From: Aneurinibacillus sp.
GTDB taxonomy: Bacteria; Bacillota; UBA5301; DYFA01
DNA length: 64,000 bases
Assembly (NCBI GenBank): GCA_020725425.1
Contig: DYFA01000016.1
Coordinates: 1 to 64,000 of the forward strand
Reading direction: 5' to 3'
Shown here: in pieces, positions 9,631-17,927 of the stretch
Layout: each line of letters opens with the position of its first letter
How positions within the stretch are numbered: position 1 is the first letter of the stretch
The notes under the pieces: model-generated
The model's database searches: none
The model's input: only the letters and a program-made list of their open reading frames with translations
Told to the model about the DNA's origin: nothing
Program-made: the position numbers and the translations under genes

Positions 9631-10375
9631 GGCGGCGGCCCTGCGCCCGGCTGACCGGCACCTCGCTGCGGCGGGGGTCGTCCAGGAGGAGGACGTAGGT
9701 GCCGTTGCAGTACGGCACAATCTCCTTCACCCGCCGCAGGTTAACCAGATAGCTCCGGTGGCACTGGAAGAAGGGCGGCTGGCGCAACCGGGCCGCCAGA
9801 TCCTTCAGGGTGTACCGGGTCAGCAACCGCTCCTGCTGTAGCTGGAGGTAGACCACGTCATCCTTGGCGAAGGCGAAGTAGATCTCCTTCTCATCCACCA
9901 GGACGGTCTTCCCTCCACGCTCGGCCAGGATGCGATCGAGGCGGGGCACTCGGGGGGCGGTCTGTTCCACCCCTGGCGACGGCCTGGGCGCGGCTCCGTC
10001 GGAGGCGGCCAAGGCGCGGAAGACCTTGTTCATCGCCTGGTGCAACCGCTTCTCATCGAACGGCTTCAGCAGGTAGTCCACAGCGTTGACGTTGAACGCT
10101 TGCAAGGCGTAGTTGTCGTAGGCCGTGACGAAGATGACCGCGGGGGGGCGGCTCATCCCCTGCACCTGCTGGGCCAGGTCCAGGCCGGAGAGGCCGGGCA
10201 TGTCGATGTCGAGGAAGAGGATCTGGTAGTCGACTGCTTGGAGCAGGGCCAGAGCCTCTGCTGCGTGCGCTGCCTCGCCGACCACCTCCACTCGGTCGCG
10301 GAACGACTGAAGTAGGTAGCGCAGTTCCGCCCGGGCGGGGTATTCGTCGTCCACGATCAGGGCTTTAAGCACCAT
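9608..10375 (-). CDS. LytTR-family response regulator
   Basis: A 255-residue regulator with a receiver domain (residues 1-120: acidic pair D9-D10, likely phospho-acceptor D56 in FLDIDMPG, T/Y switch region VTAYDNYALQAF, lysine in YLLKPF). A linker leads to a LytTR DNA-binding domain (about 150-253, FQCHRSYLVNLRRVKEI). It is the partner of the upstream kinase, whose 3' end it overlaps by 11 bases. LytTR regulators bind pairs of short direct repeats; targets here are unknown. The neighbouring acsA and the actP cluster suggest acetate or overflow-metabolite control, as in other LytSR-like systems, but this is inference. Confidence 0.93.
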   Translation of the reverse strand: MVLKALIVDDEYPARAELRYLLQSFRDRVEVVGEAAHAAEALALLQAVDYQILFLDIDMPGLSGLDLAQQVQGMSRPPAVIFVTAYDNYALQAFNVNAVDYLLKPFDEKRLHQAMNKVFRALAASDGAAPRPSPGVEQTAPRVPRLDRILAERGGKTVLVDEKEIYFAFAKDDVVYLQLQQERLLTRYTLKDLAARLRQPPFFQCHRSYLVNLRRVKEIVPYCNGTYVLLLDDPRRSEVPVSRAQGRRLKSLLGM

Positions 10376-11696
10376 CTGCCAGCCGCTCCTTCTCCCGCTG
10401 ACGGGGATCGAACTTGATGGTCACGGTGGTGCCGCGGCCGGGGGCCGACTCCACCGAGAAGCCGAGGCGCTCTCCATATAGCCGGGTCAGCCGCTCGTAG
10501 ACGTTAGAGAGTCCCACCCCGTTGCCCGAGCCGACACCGGGTTCGAGCACCGTCCGCAACCGCTCCGGGCTCATCCCCACCCCGTCGTCGCTGACCCGGA
10601 CCACGATACTCCCGTCCACCTCCCGGCGGATCGCCACCTCCACCGTTCCGGGCCCGATTTTCGGCCCGATCCCGTGCTTGACGGCGTTTTCCACCAGCGG
10701 CTGAATGGTCAGCACCGGCACCTCTTCGTCCCGCAACGACGGGTCGACGGAGAGGCGGACGCGCAGCTTGTCCTTGAAGCGGTTCCGCTCCAGGTAGAGG
10801 TAGGTGCGAAGGTAGGCCAGCTCGTCCCGGAGGCTTTGGAAGTGGCCGGGGGTCTTCAGGGCTTGCCGGAAGAACTCGGCCAGGCGGACGAGGAGCCTGC
10901 GGGTTTTCTCCGGATCGACCCGGCTGTACATGATGATCGTGTTGAGGACGTTGAAGAAGAAGTGGGGATTGATCTGGGCCCGCAGGGCGTCCAACTCGGC
11001 TCGGGTCACGAGTTGAGCCTGCCGGTCGAGTTCGGCCATCTCGATCTGGGTCGAGAGAAGTTGTCCGAGCCCCACGGCCAGCTTGACCAGGTGGGAGGGG
11101 AGCGCCCCGTTCTTGGTCTGGTACAGCTTCAACGCCCCGACCACCCGGTGTTCCACTTTGAGCGGTACGATCACTGCGGCCTCGAGGGGGCAGGGGCAGT
11201 CGGTACGGGCGCAGTTGAAGTCCCGCTGGTTCGTCACGATCTGCAACTCGCCCGTGCTGAGGGCTCGCCGGGTCGCCTCGGTCAGGATCGGGTCTCCGGG
11301 GTGGTGATGCTCGCACCCCGCGCCGACGAAGGCCAGTACCCGCTCAGTGTCGGTGATGGCAACCGCCGCCACCTCGCTGATCTTCTGGATGATCTCGGCC
11401 ACCTTGCCGGCAGTCTCGGCGTTGAACCCCTGCCGGATGATGGGGAGGGTCTGGGAGGCGATGTGCAGAGTCTGCTCCGCCCCGCTGGAGGGGAGAGGGG
11501 CCGGAGCGGCCGGTAGCGGCGGCTGGAGGAGGCGCAGGGCCGTCCAGCCGGCGGCGGCGCCCGTGCACGCTGCGACCAGCGCCGCCACGGCCGTTTCCCT
11601 GGCGGACAGCCCGAACCCTGCCAGAACGGCGGCCTGGAGCCCCGCCGCCAGGAGGGCGAGGCCAGCCAGGAACAGTGGTGTGGGACGACGGGCCAT
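10365..11696 (-). CDS. LytS-like sensor histidine kinase with GAF domain
   Basis: A 443-residue kinase: two short membrane helices (about residues 7-26 and 33-53), a GAF-like domain (about 80-225) with a Cys-rich segment (CARTDCPCPLE), then a His_kinase domain with the phospho-acceptor in INPHFFFNVLN (His near 245) and a HATPase_c domain (QPLVENAVKHGI, SDDGVGM, GTTVTIKF). Typical LytS has a much larger 5TM-LYT sensor, which is absent here. ATG 11696 is preferred over GTG 11705 because GAGGTGAGG lies at a suitable distance. It forms one transcription unit with the downstream regulator. Confidence 0.92.
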   Translation of the reverse strand: MARRPTPLFLAGLALLAAGLQAAVLAGFGLSARETAVAALVAACTGAAAGWTALRLLQPPLPAAPAPLPSSGAEQTLHIASQTLPIIRQGFNAETAGKVAEIIQKISEVAAVAITDTERVLAFVGAGCEHHHPGDPILTEATRRALSTGELQIVTNQRDFNCARTDCPCPLEAAVIVPLKVEHRVVGALKLYQTKNGALPSHLVKLAVGLGQLLSTQIEMAELDRQAQLVTRAELDALRAQINPHFFFNVLNTIIMYSRVDPEKTRRLLVRLAEFFRQALKTPGHFQSLRDELAYLRTYLYLERNRFKDKLRVRLSVDPSLRDEEVPVLTIQPLVENAVKHGIGPKIGPGTVEVAIRREVDGSIVVRVSDDGVGMSPERLRTVLEPGVGSGNGVGLSNVYERLTRLYGERLGFSVESAPGRGTTVTIKFDPRQREKERLADGA

Positions 11697-11775
11697 GGGC
11701 CTCACCTCGGCAACAAGGGTAGTTTCACAATATTCGGCGCAGGTCTAAGGATTCCTGCGGCAAATCCGGCCGGTT

Positions 11776-11802
11776 ATACGAGCCCCGCAGGGAGCATAGA
11801 GA
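11776..11802 (+). promoter_or_regulatory. Possible sigma-E-type promoter for spoIIP
   Basis: ATA (11776-11778) lies 16 bases before CATAGAGA (11795-11802), close to the sporulation sigma-E pattern ATA-N16-CATAnnnT, though the final T is one base late. spoIIP is sigma-E dependent in Bacillus subtilis. The match is partial. Confidence 0.35.
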
Positions 11803-11830
11803 TTCTGTAAGTGAAAGGGGGGGTCTAACC

Positions 11831-12616
11831 TTGCGGTCGCACGATTTCGACTCGGAGCGGAATGGGCCGGGGCTTTTCTTTATTCTGGTGACGCTGGTGG
11901 TGGTGGCGGTGCTGGGAGCCCGTTACCTGGGCTTCTATCCGCCCGGGGGGTTGAAGGACCTGATTCCGCCTCGGCTGGCAACCCGGCAGACAGCGGCCCG
12001 GATAGGCCCGCTGGTAGCGATCTACCACACCCACACCTCGGAAAACTATGCCCCCGGGGAGTCGCATGCCCGGGGGGAAGCCGGTGAGATTGTGGAAGTA
12101 GGGCGCGCCTTCAAGGAGGCGCTGGCAGAGCGGGGGATCACCGCCGTCCACTCGGAGACGGTGCATGACTACCCGGTCTTCAAGGACGCCTTCGACCATT
12201 CCTACGAGACGATCGCCGAGCAACTCGCCCAGAACGCCAGCATCAAAATGGTCTTCGACTTGCACCGCGACGGGCTCCCGCCGGAAGTCACCACCGCCAC
12301 CACGGCAGTGGTCAACGGGGAGAAGGTGGCCCGGATCGGCTTCGTGGTGGGAGATCAGGATAACCCGCACATGGCGCAGAACCTCGCCTTCGCGGAGAGC
12401 CTCGACGCCAAGCTGAACGAGCTCCACCCCGGCGTCTCCCGGGGCGTCAAGGTCCAGCGCGGCAGCTTCAACCTGCGGGTCAGTCCGCAGGCCGTGACCG
12501 TCTTCATCGGCAGCTACCCGCAGAACACGCTGGAGGAGGCAGAGCGGGCGGCGAGACTGCTGGCGGACGCGGTGGCGGCGCTGGCCCTACCGGCCCAGCC
12601 GGTGAAGGAACAGTAA
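11831..12616 (+). CDS. spoIIP: Stage II sporulation protein P
   Basis: Spore-engulfment cell-wall hydrolase (amidase and endopeptidase) acting with SpoIID and SpoIIM at the septum. The 261 residues include one N-terminal membrane anchor (about 14-34) and the SpoIIP catalytic domain, with HTHTSENY near residue 70 and FDLHRDG near 143 carrying the histidine and glutamate residues conserved in the family. It is shorter than the B. subtilis protein because the spacer between anchor and domain is short. The TTG at 11831 follows an AAAGGGGGGG run. Diverges from the kinase gene. Confidence 0.92.
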   Translation: MRSHDFDSERNGPGLFFILVTLVVVAVLGARYLGFYPPGGLKDLIPPRLATRQTAARIGPLVAIYHTHTSENYAPGESHARGEAGEIVEVGRAFKEALAERGITAVHSETVHDYPVFKDAFDHSYETIAEQLAQNASIKMVFDLHRDGLPPEVTTATTAVVNGEKVARIGFVVGDQDNPHMAQNLAFAESLDAKLNELHPGVSRGVKVQRGSFNLRVSPQAVTVFIGSYPQNTLEEAERAARLLADAVAALALPAQPVKEQ

Positions 12617-12647
12617 ACCGCCGGCGACAACTGCATCACCGAGTGCG

Positions 12648-12666
12648 CCCGGGGGCTGCCCCCGGG
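12648..12666 (+). terminator. Perfect GC hairpin after spoIIP
   Basis: CCCGGGGG (12648-12655), loop CTG, CCCCCGGG (12659-12666): an 8-bp perfect stem 32 bases after spoIIP. Only a short GTTTG follows, so terminator strength is uncertain. The rest of 12617-12816 has no gene; it contains GGTTC/GAACC arms (12695-12699 and 12743-12747) that might close a leader structure, but no known riboswitch was recognised. Confidence 0.5.
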
Positions 12667-12816
12667 TCGCCGTTTGCCTAGGGAGCGGAGGGCGGGTTCA
12701 GACGGTCACCGAGTGGCGGGAGGGATGCGGAAACCCCGTGCCGAACCAGGGATAAGGGGTCCTTGCCGGGCAGATATTAGGAACCGAGGGAAAGGGCGCC
12801 GTTGGAGGGGGTCGTG

Positions 12817-14229
12817 GTGGTGCGGTCGCTTGCGGAAGGTCCGCTCTCAGTGCACATGATCGGCATCGGCGGGTCGGGGATGAGCCCGATTGCCAAGGTG
12901 CTGCTGGAGATGGGGCACCGGGTCAGCGGCTCCGACCTCAAGGGGTCGTCCACCACGCTGAACCTGGAGGCCATGGGCGCCCGGATAAGCCTCGGCCACC
13001 GTCCGGAAAACGTCGAGGGGGCTGACCTGGTGGTGGTTTCGACCGCCATCGCCGAAGGCAACCCGGAACTGGTGGCAGCCCGGGAGCGCGGTCTCCCGGT
13101 GGTGCACCGCTCGGACATGTTGGCGGCCCTGATGAACGAGCGCTATGGGATCGCGGTGGCCGGCGCCCATGGGAAGACCACGGTGACCTCGATGATCGCC
13201 CTGGTGCTGGAGCGGGCGGGCCTGGATCCGACCGTGGTCATCGGCGGGGAGCTGAACGACATCGGGGGCAGCGCCAAGTATGGCCGGGGATCTTACCTCG
13301 TGGCCGAGGCGGACGAGAGCGACCGCTCGTTCCTGCGCTACCGGCCCAGGATCGCCGTCGTCACCACCATCGAAGCCGACCACCTGGAGTATTACGACGG
13401 GACGCTGGCCAAGCTGGTGGCGACCTTCGAGGAGTTCCTCCGGAACCTGCCGCCGGACGGTCTGGCGGTGCTGGGAGTTGATGACCAGCGGGTCAGTGGA
13501 CTCCGGGAGCGCCTGCCCCGCCGGACGGCGACCTACGCTCTCCAGGCCGAGGCTGACTACACCGCCGACCACCTCTCACTTGCCGACCGGGGTTCGACCT
13601 TCGAGGTGTACCACCGGCGAACGTGTTTGGGCAGCCTGAGCCTGGTAGTCCCGGGGCGGCACAACGTGGCCAACGCCCTGGCCACCCTGGCCGTCGCGGC
13701 GGAGGTGGGGATACCCTTCGAGGCAGTCCGGGAGCATCTGGCTTCCTTTCACGGAGCCAAGCGCCGCTTCCAGTTTATCGGGGAGGAGGGGGGCGTCACC
13801 GTGGTGGACGACTACGCCCACCACCCCACGGAGATCAAGGCGACGCTGCGCGCCGCCCGAGAGGGTTGGCCCGGTCGGCGGATCGTGGCGGTCTTCCAAC
13901 CGCACCGCTACACCCGCACCCACTTTCTGATGGAGGAGTTCAGCAAGGCGTTCGGCTATGCGGATGCCGTGGTGCTGGCCGGGATCTACTCCCCACCGCC
14001 GGAGAAGCCGATTCCCGGGGTGACGGCCGAGCGGCTGGCTCGGCTCATCGAGGCCAACGAGGGGCGGCCGGTCGCCCTCATCGAGGATAACCGGGACATC
14101 ATCAACTACCTCGCCCGCACCGTGCAGGCCGGCGACATGGTCATCACCATGGGCGCCGGAGACATCTGGATGGTCGCCGAGGAGCTGGTCTCAAGGTTAC
14201 GCCAGGAGAGGGTGCCGGCCAGCCGCTGA
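12817..14229 (+). CDS. murC: UDP-N-acetylmuramate--L-alanine ligase
   Basis: Adds L-alanine to UDP-MurNAc, the first amino acid of the peptidoglycan stem, using ATP in the cytosol. The ~470 residues show all three Mur ligase domains: the N-terminal nucleotide fold (HMIGIGGSGMSPIA), the central ATPase with GAHGKTTVTSM, the EADESD segment, and the C-terminal domain (DDYAHHPTEIKATL, FQPHRYTRT). The gene stands outside a dcw cluster. GGAGG at 12804-12808 favours GTG 12817 or the adjacent GTG 12820 over the TTG at 12802. It is followed after three bases by the SNF2 helicase gene. Confidence 0.95.
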   Translation: MVRSLAEGPLSVHMIGIGGSGMSPIAKVLLEMGHRVSGSDLKGSSTTLNLEAMGARISLGHRPENVEGADLVVVSTAIAEGNPELVAARERGLPVVHRSDMLAALMNERYGIAVAGAHGKTTVTSMIALVLERAGLDPTVVIGGELNDIGGSAKYGRGSYLVAEADESDRSFLRYRPRIAVVTTIEADHLEYYDGTLAKLVATFEEFLRNLPPDGLAVLGVDDQRVSGLRERLPRRTATYALQAEADYTADHLSLADRGSTFEVYHRRTCLGSLSLVVPGRHNVANALATLAVAAEVGIPFEAVREHLASFHGAKRRFQFIGEEGGVTVVDDYAHHPTEIKATLRAAREGWPGRRIVAVFQPHRYTRTHFLMEEFSKAFGYADAVVLAGIYSPPPEKPIPGVTAERLARLIEANEGRPVALIEDNRDIINYLARTVQAGDMVITMGAGDIWMVAEELVSRLRQERVPASR

Positions 14230-14232
14230 CGC

Positions 14233-15927
14233 ATGGAGGTGCGATTCTCCCCGGATAACGCGGCGGTAGCGGAGGCCCTGCTGGCTGACCCCGCCGCCGG
14301 TCGCGACGCCTTTTTCGCCGCCTTGCGCTGGTCAGGCGGCCGGAAGGAGGAGGACGACCTTCTTCTACCCCGCGTCCTGCCGTTCCTCCACCTCTATTCC
14401 CATCAGCAGAAGGTGGTCCGGCAGGTGGTGAATGAGCTGGCCGGGCGGGCGCTTTTGGCGGACGGCGTGGGCCTGGGGAAGACCATCGAGGCGGGCGCCT
14501 GCCTGGCTGAGTGGCGGGCACGGGGACTGGTCCGCCGGGCTTTGGTGCTCGCACCGGCGGCTCTTCTCAGCCAGTGGGCGGCGGAGTTGCGGCGCCACTT
14601 CGGGTTGGCGGGCGTCCTGGCCCGCGCCCCCCGGGACTGGAGGGGGGAGCTGGTGATCGGCTCGCTGGACCTGGCCAAGCGCCCGGAGCATGCCCGGGTC
14701 ATCCTGGAGCGCCCCTATGACCTGGTCGTCGTCGATGAGGCCCACCGGCTGAAAAACCACCGCACGGCCAACTGGGGACTGGTTTGGGAGATCGAGACCA
14801 CCTACCTCCTGCTTCTCACCGCCACCCCCCTGCAAAACGACCTGCGCGAGCTCTACAATCTGGTGACCCTGGTCCGACCCGGCCTGTTCTCGACGCCGGC
14901 CGAGTTCCGCCGGGTCTTCCAGCTCGACCGGCTGCGCCCCAGGAACCCCGACCTCCTGCGGGAACGCCTCGGCACCGTCATGCTCCGCGCCGACTGGCGC
15001 TCCGCCAGCCTTGCCTTTCCCCCCCGGCGAGTGACCACGCTTGAGGTGGCCCTCTCCCCGGAAGAGGAGGCACTGTACGCCGCCTGCCTCGCCCTGCTGG
15101 CCGAGGCCCGGGACCTCGGCCGGAGTCGGCAGCAGGTGTTGCCCCTGGTGGTAGTGTTGCGGGAGGCCACCAGTTCCCCCGAGGCGGTCCGCCGGACGCT
15201 GCTCCGCATGGCGCGTACCCCCGGGGTGCCGGGCCAGCTGGCCGTCGGGTACCGGGAGGTGGCGGCGCGGGCGAAAGAGGTTGTTTGCCGGAAGGCCGGG
15301 CTCCTGCGGGACCTGGTGGTCCGGCGGAGGGAGAAAGTCGTCGTGTTCACGGAGTTCCGCGGCACTCAGGACACCCTGGCCAGGGAGCTTGCGGAGGCTG
15401 GGGTGGCGGCGGTGGTCTACCACGGCGGCCTCTCCCCTGCAGCGAGGGAGGCGGCGGTGAAGGAGTTCGCCGGCCCGACCCGGGTGATGATTGCCACCGA
15501 GGCCGGAGCGGAGGGGTACAACCTGCAGTTTTGTCACTGGCTGATCAATTATGACCTGCCCTGGAACCCGATGCGGTTGGAGCAGCGGATCGGGCGGGTC
15601 CACCGGCTTGGCCAGGCGGAGACGGTCGAGATCACCAACCTGGTCACCGAAAGGACCATCGAGGCCCACGTCCTGGCGATCCTCGGGGCCAAGCTCGAAC
15701 TCTGTGAGACAGTCTTGGGCGAGCTGGACCTTATCCTCGAACACGGGCTGGAGCGGCGGATCGCGGAGCTGGTGCTGGAGGCGCGGACCGCTCAGGACCT
15801 GGATAACGGGTTCAGCCGGCTGCGCCGGGAGATCGCCGAGCGACGCGCCGCCTTCGCCGCCGCTGCCCGGCGGAACGACGAACTGCTGGGATTGGCCGGC
15901 TCCGGAGCGGGGGCCGCCGGTGAGTAA
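14233..15927 (+). CDS. SNF2/RapA-like helicase-family ATPase
   Basis: A 564-residue superfamily 2 ATPase of the SNF2 type. Motifs in order: I DGVGLGKT (about residue 78), II DEAH (about 165), III TATP (near 196), then the second RecA lobe with VVVFTEFRGTQDT, ATEAGAEGYNLQ and VI QRIGRVHRLGQ. Such enzymes translocate on double-stranded DNA and remodel protein-DNA complexes. It lacks the N-terminal Tudor-like domains of RapA/HepA and the large C-terminal region. No convincing ribosome site precedes ATG 14233, so translation may be coupled to murC. An eight-base overlap joins it to the next gene, which may supply the missing C-terminal part. Confidence 0.9.
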   Translation: MEVRFSPDNAAVAEALLADPAAGRDAFFAALRWSGGRKEEDDLLLPRVLPFLHLYSHQQKVVRQVVNELAGRALLADGVGLGKTIEAGACLAEWRARGLVRRALVLAPAALLSQWAAELRRHFGLAGVLARAPRDWRGELVIGSLDLAKRPEHARVILERPYDLVVVDEAHRLKNHRTANWGLVWEIETTYLLLLTATPLQNDLRELYNLVTLVRPGLFSTPAEFRRVFQLDRLRPRNPDLLRERLGTVMLRADWRSASLAFPPRRVTTLEVALSPEEEALYAACLALLAEARDLGRSRQQVLPLVVVLREATSSPEAVRRTLLRMARTPGVPGQLAVGYREVAARAKEVVCRKAGLLRDLVVRRREKVVVFTEFRGTQDTLARELAEAGVAAVVYHGGLSPAAREAAVKEFAGPTRVMIATEAGAEGYNLQFCHWLINYDLPWNPMRLEQRIGRVHRLGQAETVEITNLVTERTIEAHVLAILGAKLELCETVLGELDLILEHGLERRIAELVLEARTAQDLDNGFSRLRREIAERRAAFAAAARRNDELLGLAGSGAGAAGE

Positions 15928-16522
15928 GTCGGGCGGCGGCCGGTGCGTCTTCGTCTTCCGGGCTACGCTCTTCGGGCCCCTCTGGCGGCAGGAGCAAGTG
16001 GCTGTGGTGGTCGACTCCCGGCCTGGCCTGGCTGCAGCCTACGCCCGGGCCGAGGAAGCCTGCCGGGCCGCCCTGACGCCGTTGGTGGCGGAGTGGGAGC
16101 GGGAAGTGGCACAAGGGCGGGCGGCGGCCGAGGAGGAACTGGCCCGGTACTACCACCGCTCCCTGGAGGAGGAGGTGGCAGGGTTACGCCGGGTCTTCCA
16201 CCAGGTGGCGGTCTTGAAAGTGCGGGTGTCGCTGGCCCGCCGCACCGCGACCCGCCGCCAGTTCCGGAGCGACCTGCGCCGGTGGGAAAAGGAGTTGTCC
16301 CGACAGCTCGGGGGGAAGGAGAGCCGGGCGGCCCAGCTCGCTGCGGAACTCCGGCGGCGCCAGGCCGAGGTAGCCCGCCGGTACGCCGCCCGGGTGGAGG
16401 TGAAGCTGGTGGCGGCCGCCCGACTGACACCAGAGGACCGGAGGGTGGGGGAGGAAAGAGCGGAGCTCCTGCTTGACAGGGTCTTGCGAAGCAGAGATAA
16501 TGGGATGGGAAGTGCAAAATAG
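15920..16522 (+). CDS. Small charged helical partner of the SNF2 helicase, unknown
   Basis: A 200-residue protein without a family that I recognise. A short beta-rich N-terminus (CVFVFRATLFGPLWRQEQ) leads into a long charged, probably coiled-coil stretch (about residues 40-165) rich in Arg, Glu and Ala, ending in a hydrophobic strand (VEVKLVAAARLTP). Its GTG overlaps the helicase stop by eight bases, so the two are translationally coupled. The architecture resembles the C-terminal region that some RapA-like helicases carry in the same chain, so it may be a detached subunit; this is inference. The promoter for the next operon lies inside its 3' end. Confidence 0.72.
   Translation: MSKSGGGRCVFVFRATLFGPLWRQEQVAVVVDSRPGLAAAYARAEEACRAALTPLVAEWEREVAQGRAAAEEELARYYHRSLEEEVAGLRRVFHQVAVLKVRVSLARRTATRRQFRSDLRRWEKELSRQLGGKESRAAQLAAELRRRQAEVARRYAARVEVKLVAAARLTPEDRRVGEERAELLLDRVLRSRDNGMGSAK
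16473..16501 (+). promoter_or_regulatory. Consensus promoter for the exporter/Fur operon
   Basis: TTGACA (16473-16478), 17 bases, GATAAT (16496-16501): nearly perfect sigma-A promoter, located inside the 3' end of the preceding gene. An inverted repeat begins 12 bases after the -10 element. Confidence 0.75.
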
Positions 16523-16533
16523 AATCATTTGCA
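16513..16533 (+). promoter_or_regulatory. Probable Fur-family operator
   Basis: An inverted repeat TGCAAA-N9-TTTGCA centred at 16523, AT-rich within GC-rich DNA, just downstream of the expected transcription start. Fur-type boxes are 19-21-bp AT-rich inverted repeats of this form. The only regulator gene in the operon is the Fur-family gene at 17484, so autoregulation is the simplest reading. Confidence 0.62.
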
Positions 16534-16552
16534 CCTAGCCGGAGGTGCGGCG

Positions 16553-17470
16553 GTGGCGGACGCCTTTCGGGAGGCCTTGAGGGACACGGCGAATATGGTG
16601 CCCTGGCTCCTGCTCATCTACGTCGCGATCGAGTTCATCGAGTTCAAGTGGGGCGGCGCCCTCAGGTCCCGCATCATGCAGGCAGGCAAGGCCGGCCCCG
16701 CCCTGGGAGCCCTGTTCGGCGCCGTCCCTCAGTGTGGCTTCTCGGTCATCTCGTCGTGCCTCTACGCCCAGCGGCTGATCACCACTGGGACCTTGCTGGC
16801 GGTCTATCTGTCCACGTCCGACGAGGCACTGCCGGTGATCCTGTCCCAACCGGCCAGAGTCGGGTTGGTCTGGCCGCTGTTGGCGGTTAAGGTGACCCTG
16901 GGGTTGGTGGCCGGGTATGCGGTTGATCTCGGCCAGAACCTGCGGGCGAAAGCGGGCACCGCCAGAGAGGTCTCCGTCACGCGGGAGCCCTACCGCCAGG
17001 CGAGCCCGGTGGACGCCGACCCTTTTCCAGAAGAAAGAGGCTGTTGCTGCCACACCGTCCCCCCGCGGCAGGCGGCACTCAGGGAGTTGCTCTGGCACCC
17101 CGTCAAGCACACCCTGAGGGTGCTCTTCTTTCTCCTGGCGGTATCAACCGCCATCAACCTGCTCGTCGCCGGAGTCGGGGAAGCCAATCTGGGAAGGCTC
17201 TTCCTCCGCCACACCCCCTTGCAGCCCCTACTGGCCGGTCTGGTTGGCCTGATTCCGAACTGCGCCGCCTCGGTGGCGATCACGCAGGCTTACCTCAAAG
17301 GAGCCTTGAGCTTCGGGTCCGCCATCGCCGGCCTGTCCGCCAGCGCCGGCCTCGGAACGCTGGTGCTGGTCAAGGAGAACGGGGACTGGAAGGACACTGC
17401 CAGGGTGATCGGATTGCTTCTCGGGGTCAGTGTCGGTGTCGGAGTAGTCATCCAGTATCTCTATGGTTGA
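16553..17470 (+). CDS. Putative heavy-metal/manganese exporter (ArsP_2-like)
   Basis: A 305-residue polytopic membrane protein resembling the putative heavy-metal exporter family often labelled manganese transporter. Two homologous halves carry the matching blocks GAVPQCGFSVISSCLYAQRL (about residues 56-75) and GLIPNCAASVAITQAYLKG (about 235-253), each with a Pro-x-Cys in a membrane helix. They are joined by a hydrophilic loop with ERGCCCH, a likely metal-binding cluster. The GTG at 16553 has GGAGGTG seven bases upstream. It shares an operon with a Fur-family repressor and a candidate operator, supporting metal-controlled export; the metal is unknown. Confidence 0.78.
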   Translation: MADAFREALRDTANMVPWLLLIYVAIEFIEFKWGGALRSRIMQAGKAGPALGALFGAVPQCGFSVISSCLYAQRLITTGTLLAVYLSTSDEALPVILSQPARVGLVWPLLAVKVTLGLVAGYAVDLGQNLRAKAGTAREVSVTREPYRQASPVDADPFPEERGCCCHTVPPRQAALRELLWHPVKHTLRVLFFLLAVSTAINLLVAGVGEANLGRLFLRHTPLQPLLAGLVGLIPNCAASVAITQAYLKGALSFGSAIAGLSASAGLGTLVLVKENGDWKDTARVIGLLLGVSVGVGVVIQYLYG

Positions 17471-17483
17471 GGAGGGGCGCAAG

Positions 17484-17927
17484 ATGAACGCGGCGAGCAA
17501 CCGGCAGCACTTCCGGGGGATGCTGGCCGGCCAGCGACTCAGGATCACCAGGCAGCGGGAAGCCGTCCTCGGTGTGCTGGCGGAGGCCGGGGCGCCGTTG
17601 ACCGTGGAGAGCGTCTACCTCAAGCTGCGTGAGAGAGACGCTGCGATCTGCTTGTCGACGGTCTACCGGATCCTGGCGACCCTGGCTGGCAAGGGGCTGG
17701 TGACCAAGTCGTCCACTCCGGCCGATCACCGGTCAAGGTTTGCCCTCACCACCGACCGCCACTGCCACCACCTGGTCTGCCTCGGTTGCGACCGAAGGGT
17801 GCCGATCGCCGACTGCCCGTTGAAAGAGCTGGAGCAGGCGCTCCACCGAAACACGAACTTCGCCATCAGCGGTCACACGCTCGAGATTTACGGTTACTGT
17901 CCGGCGTGTCAGGAAACGAACGCCTAG
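17484..17927 (+). CDS. Fur-family metal-dependent regulator
   Basis: A 147-residue Fur/Zur/PerR-type repressor. The N-terminal winged helix includes RITRQREAVLGVL and the recognition region AAICLSTVYRILATL. The C-terminal dimerisation domain has HCHHLVCLGCDR and a final YCPAC, forming the two CxxC pairs of the structural zinc site. Which metal it senses cannot be decided from sequence. ATG 17484 is preferred because GGAGGGG lies six bases upstream; an ATG at 17463 overlaps the exporter stop. It probably binds the TGCAAA inverted repeat at 16513. It meets the exonuclease gene tail to tail with a four-base overlap. Confidence 0.92.
   Translation: MNAASNRQHFRGMLAGQRLRITRQREAVLGVLAEAGAPLTVESVYLKLRERDAAICLSTVYRILATLAGKGLVTKSSTPADHRSRFALTTDRHCHHLVCLGCDRRVPIADCPLKELEQALHRNTNFAISGHTLEIYGYCPACQETNA

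Noticed and set aside
12667-12816. Riboswitch in the murC leader
   Set aside because: Some pairing (GGTTC/GAACC) and a CCGAACC string recall c-di-AMP and cobalamin elements, but no full consensus of any known class could be traced.
14233-16522. Defence island around the SNF2 helicase
   Set aside because: The neighbours are murC and a metal exporter/Fur operon; there is no nuclease, methyltransferase or other defence gene nearby, so the pair is reported only as a helicase and partner.
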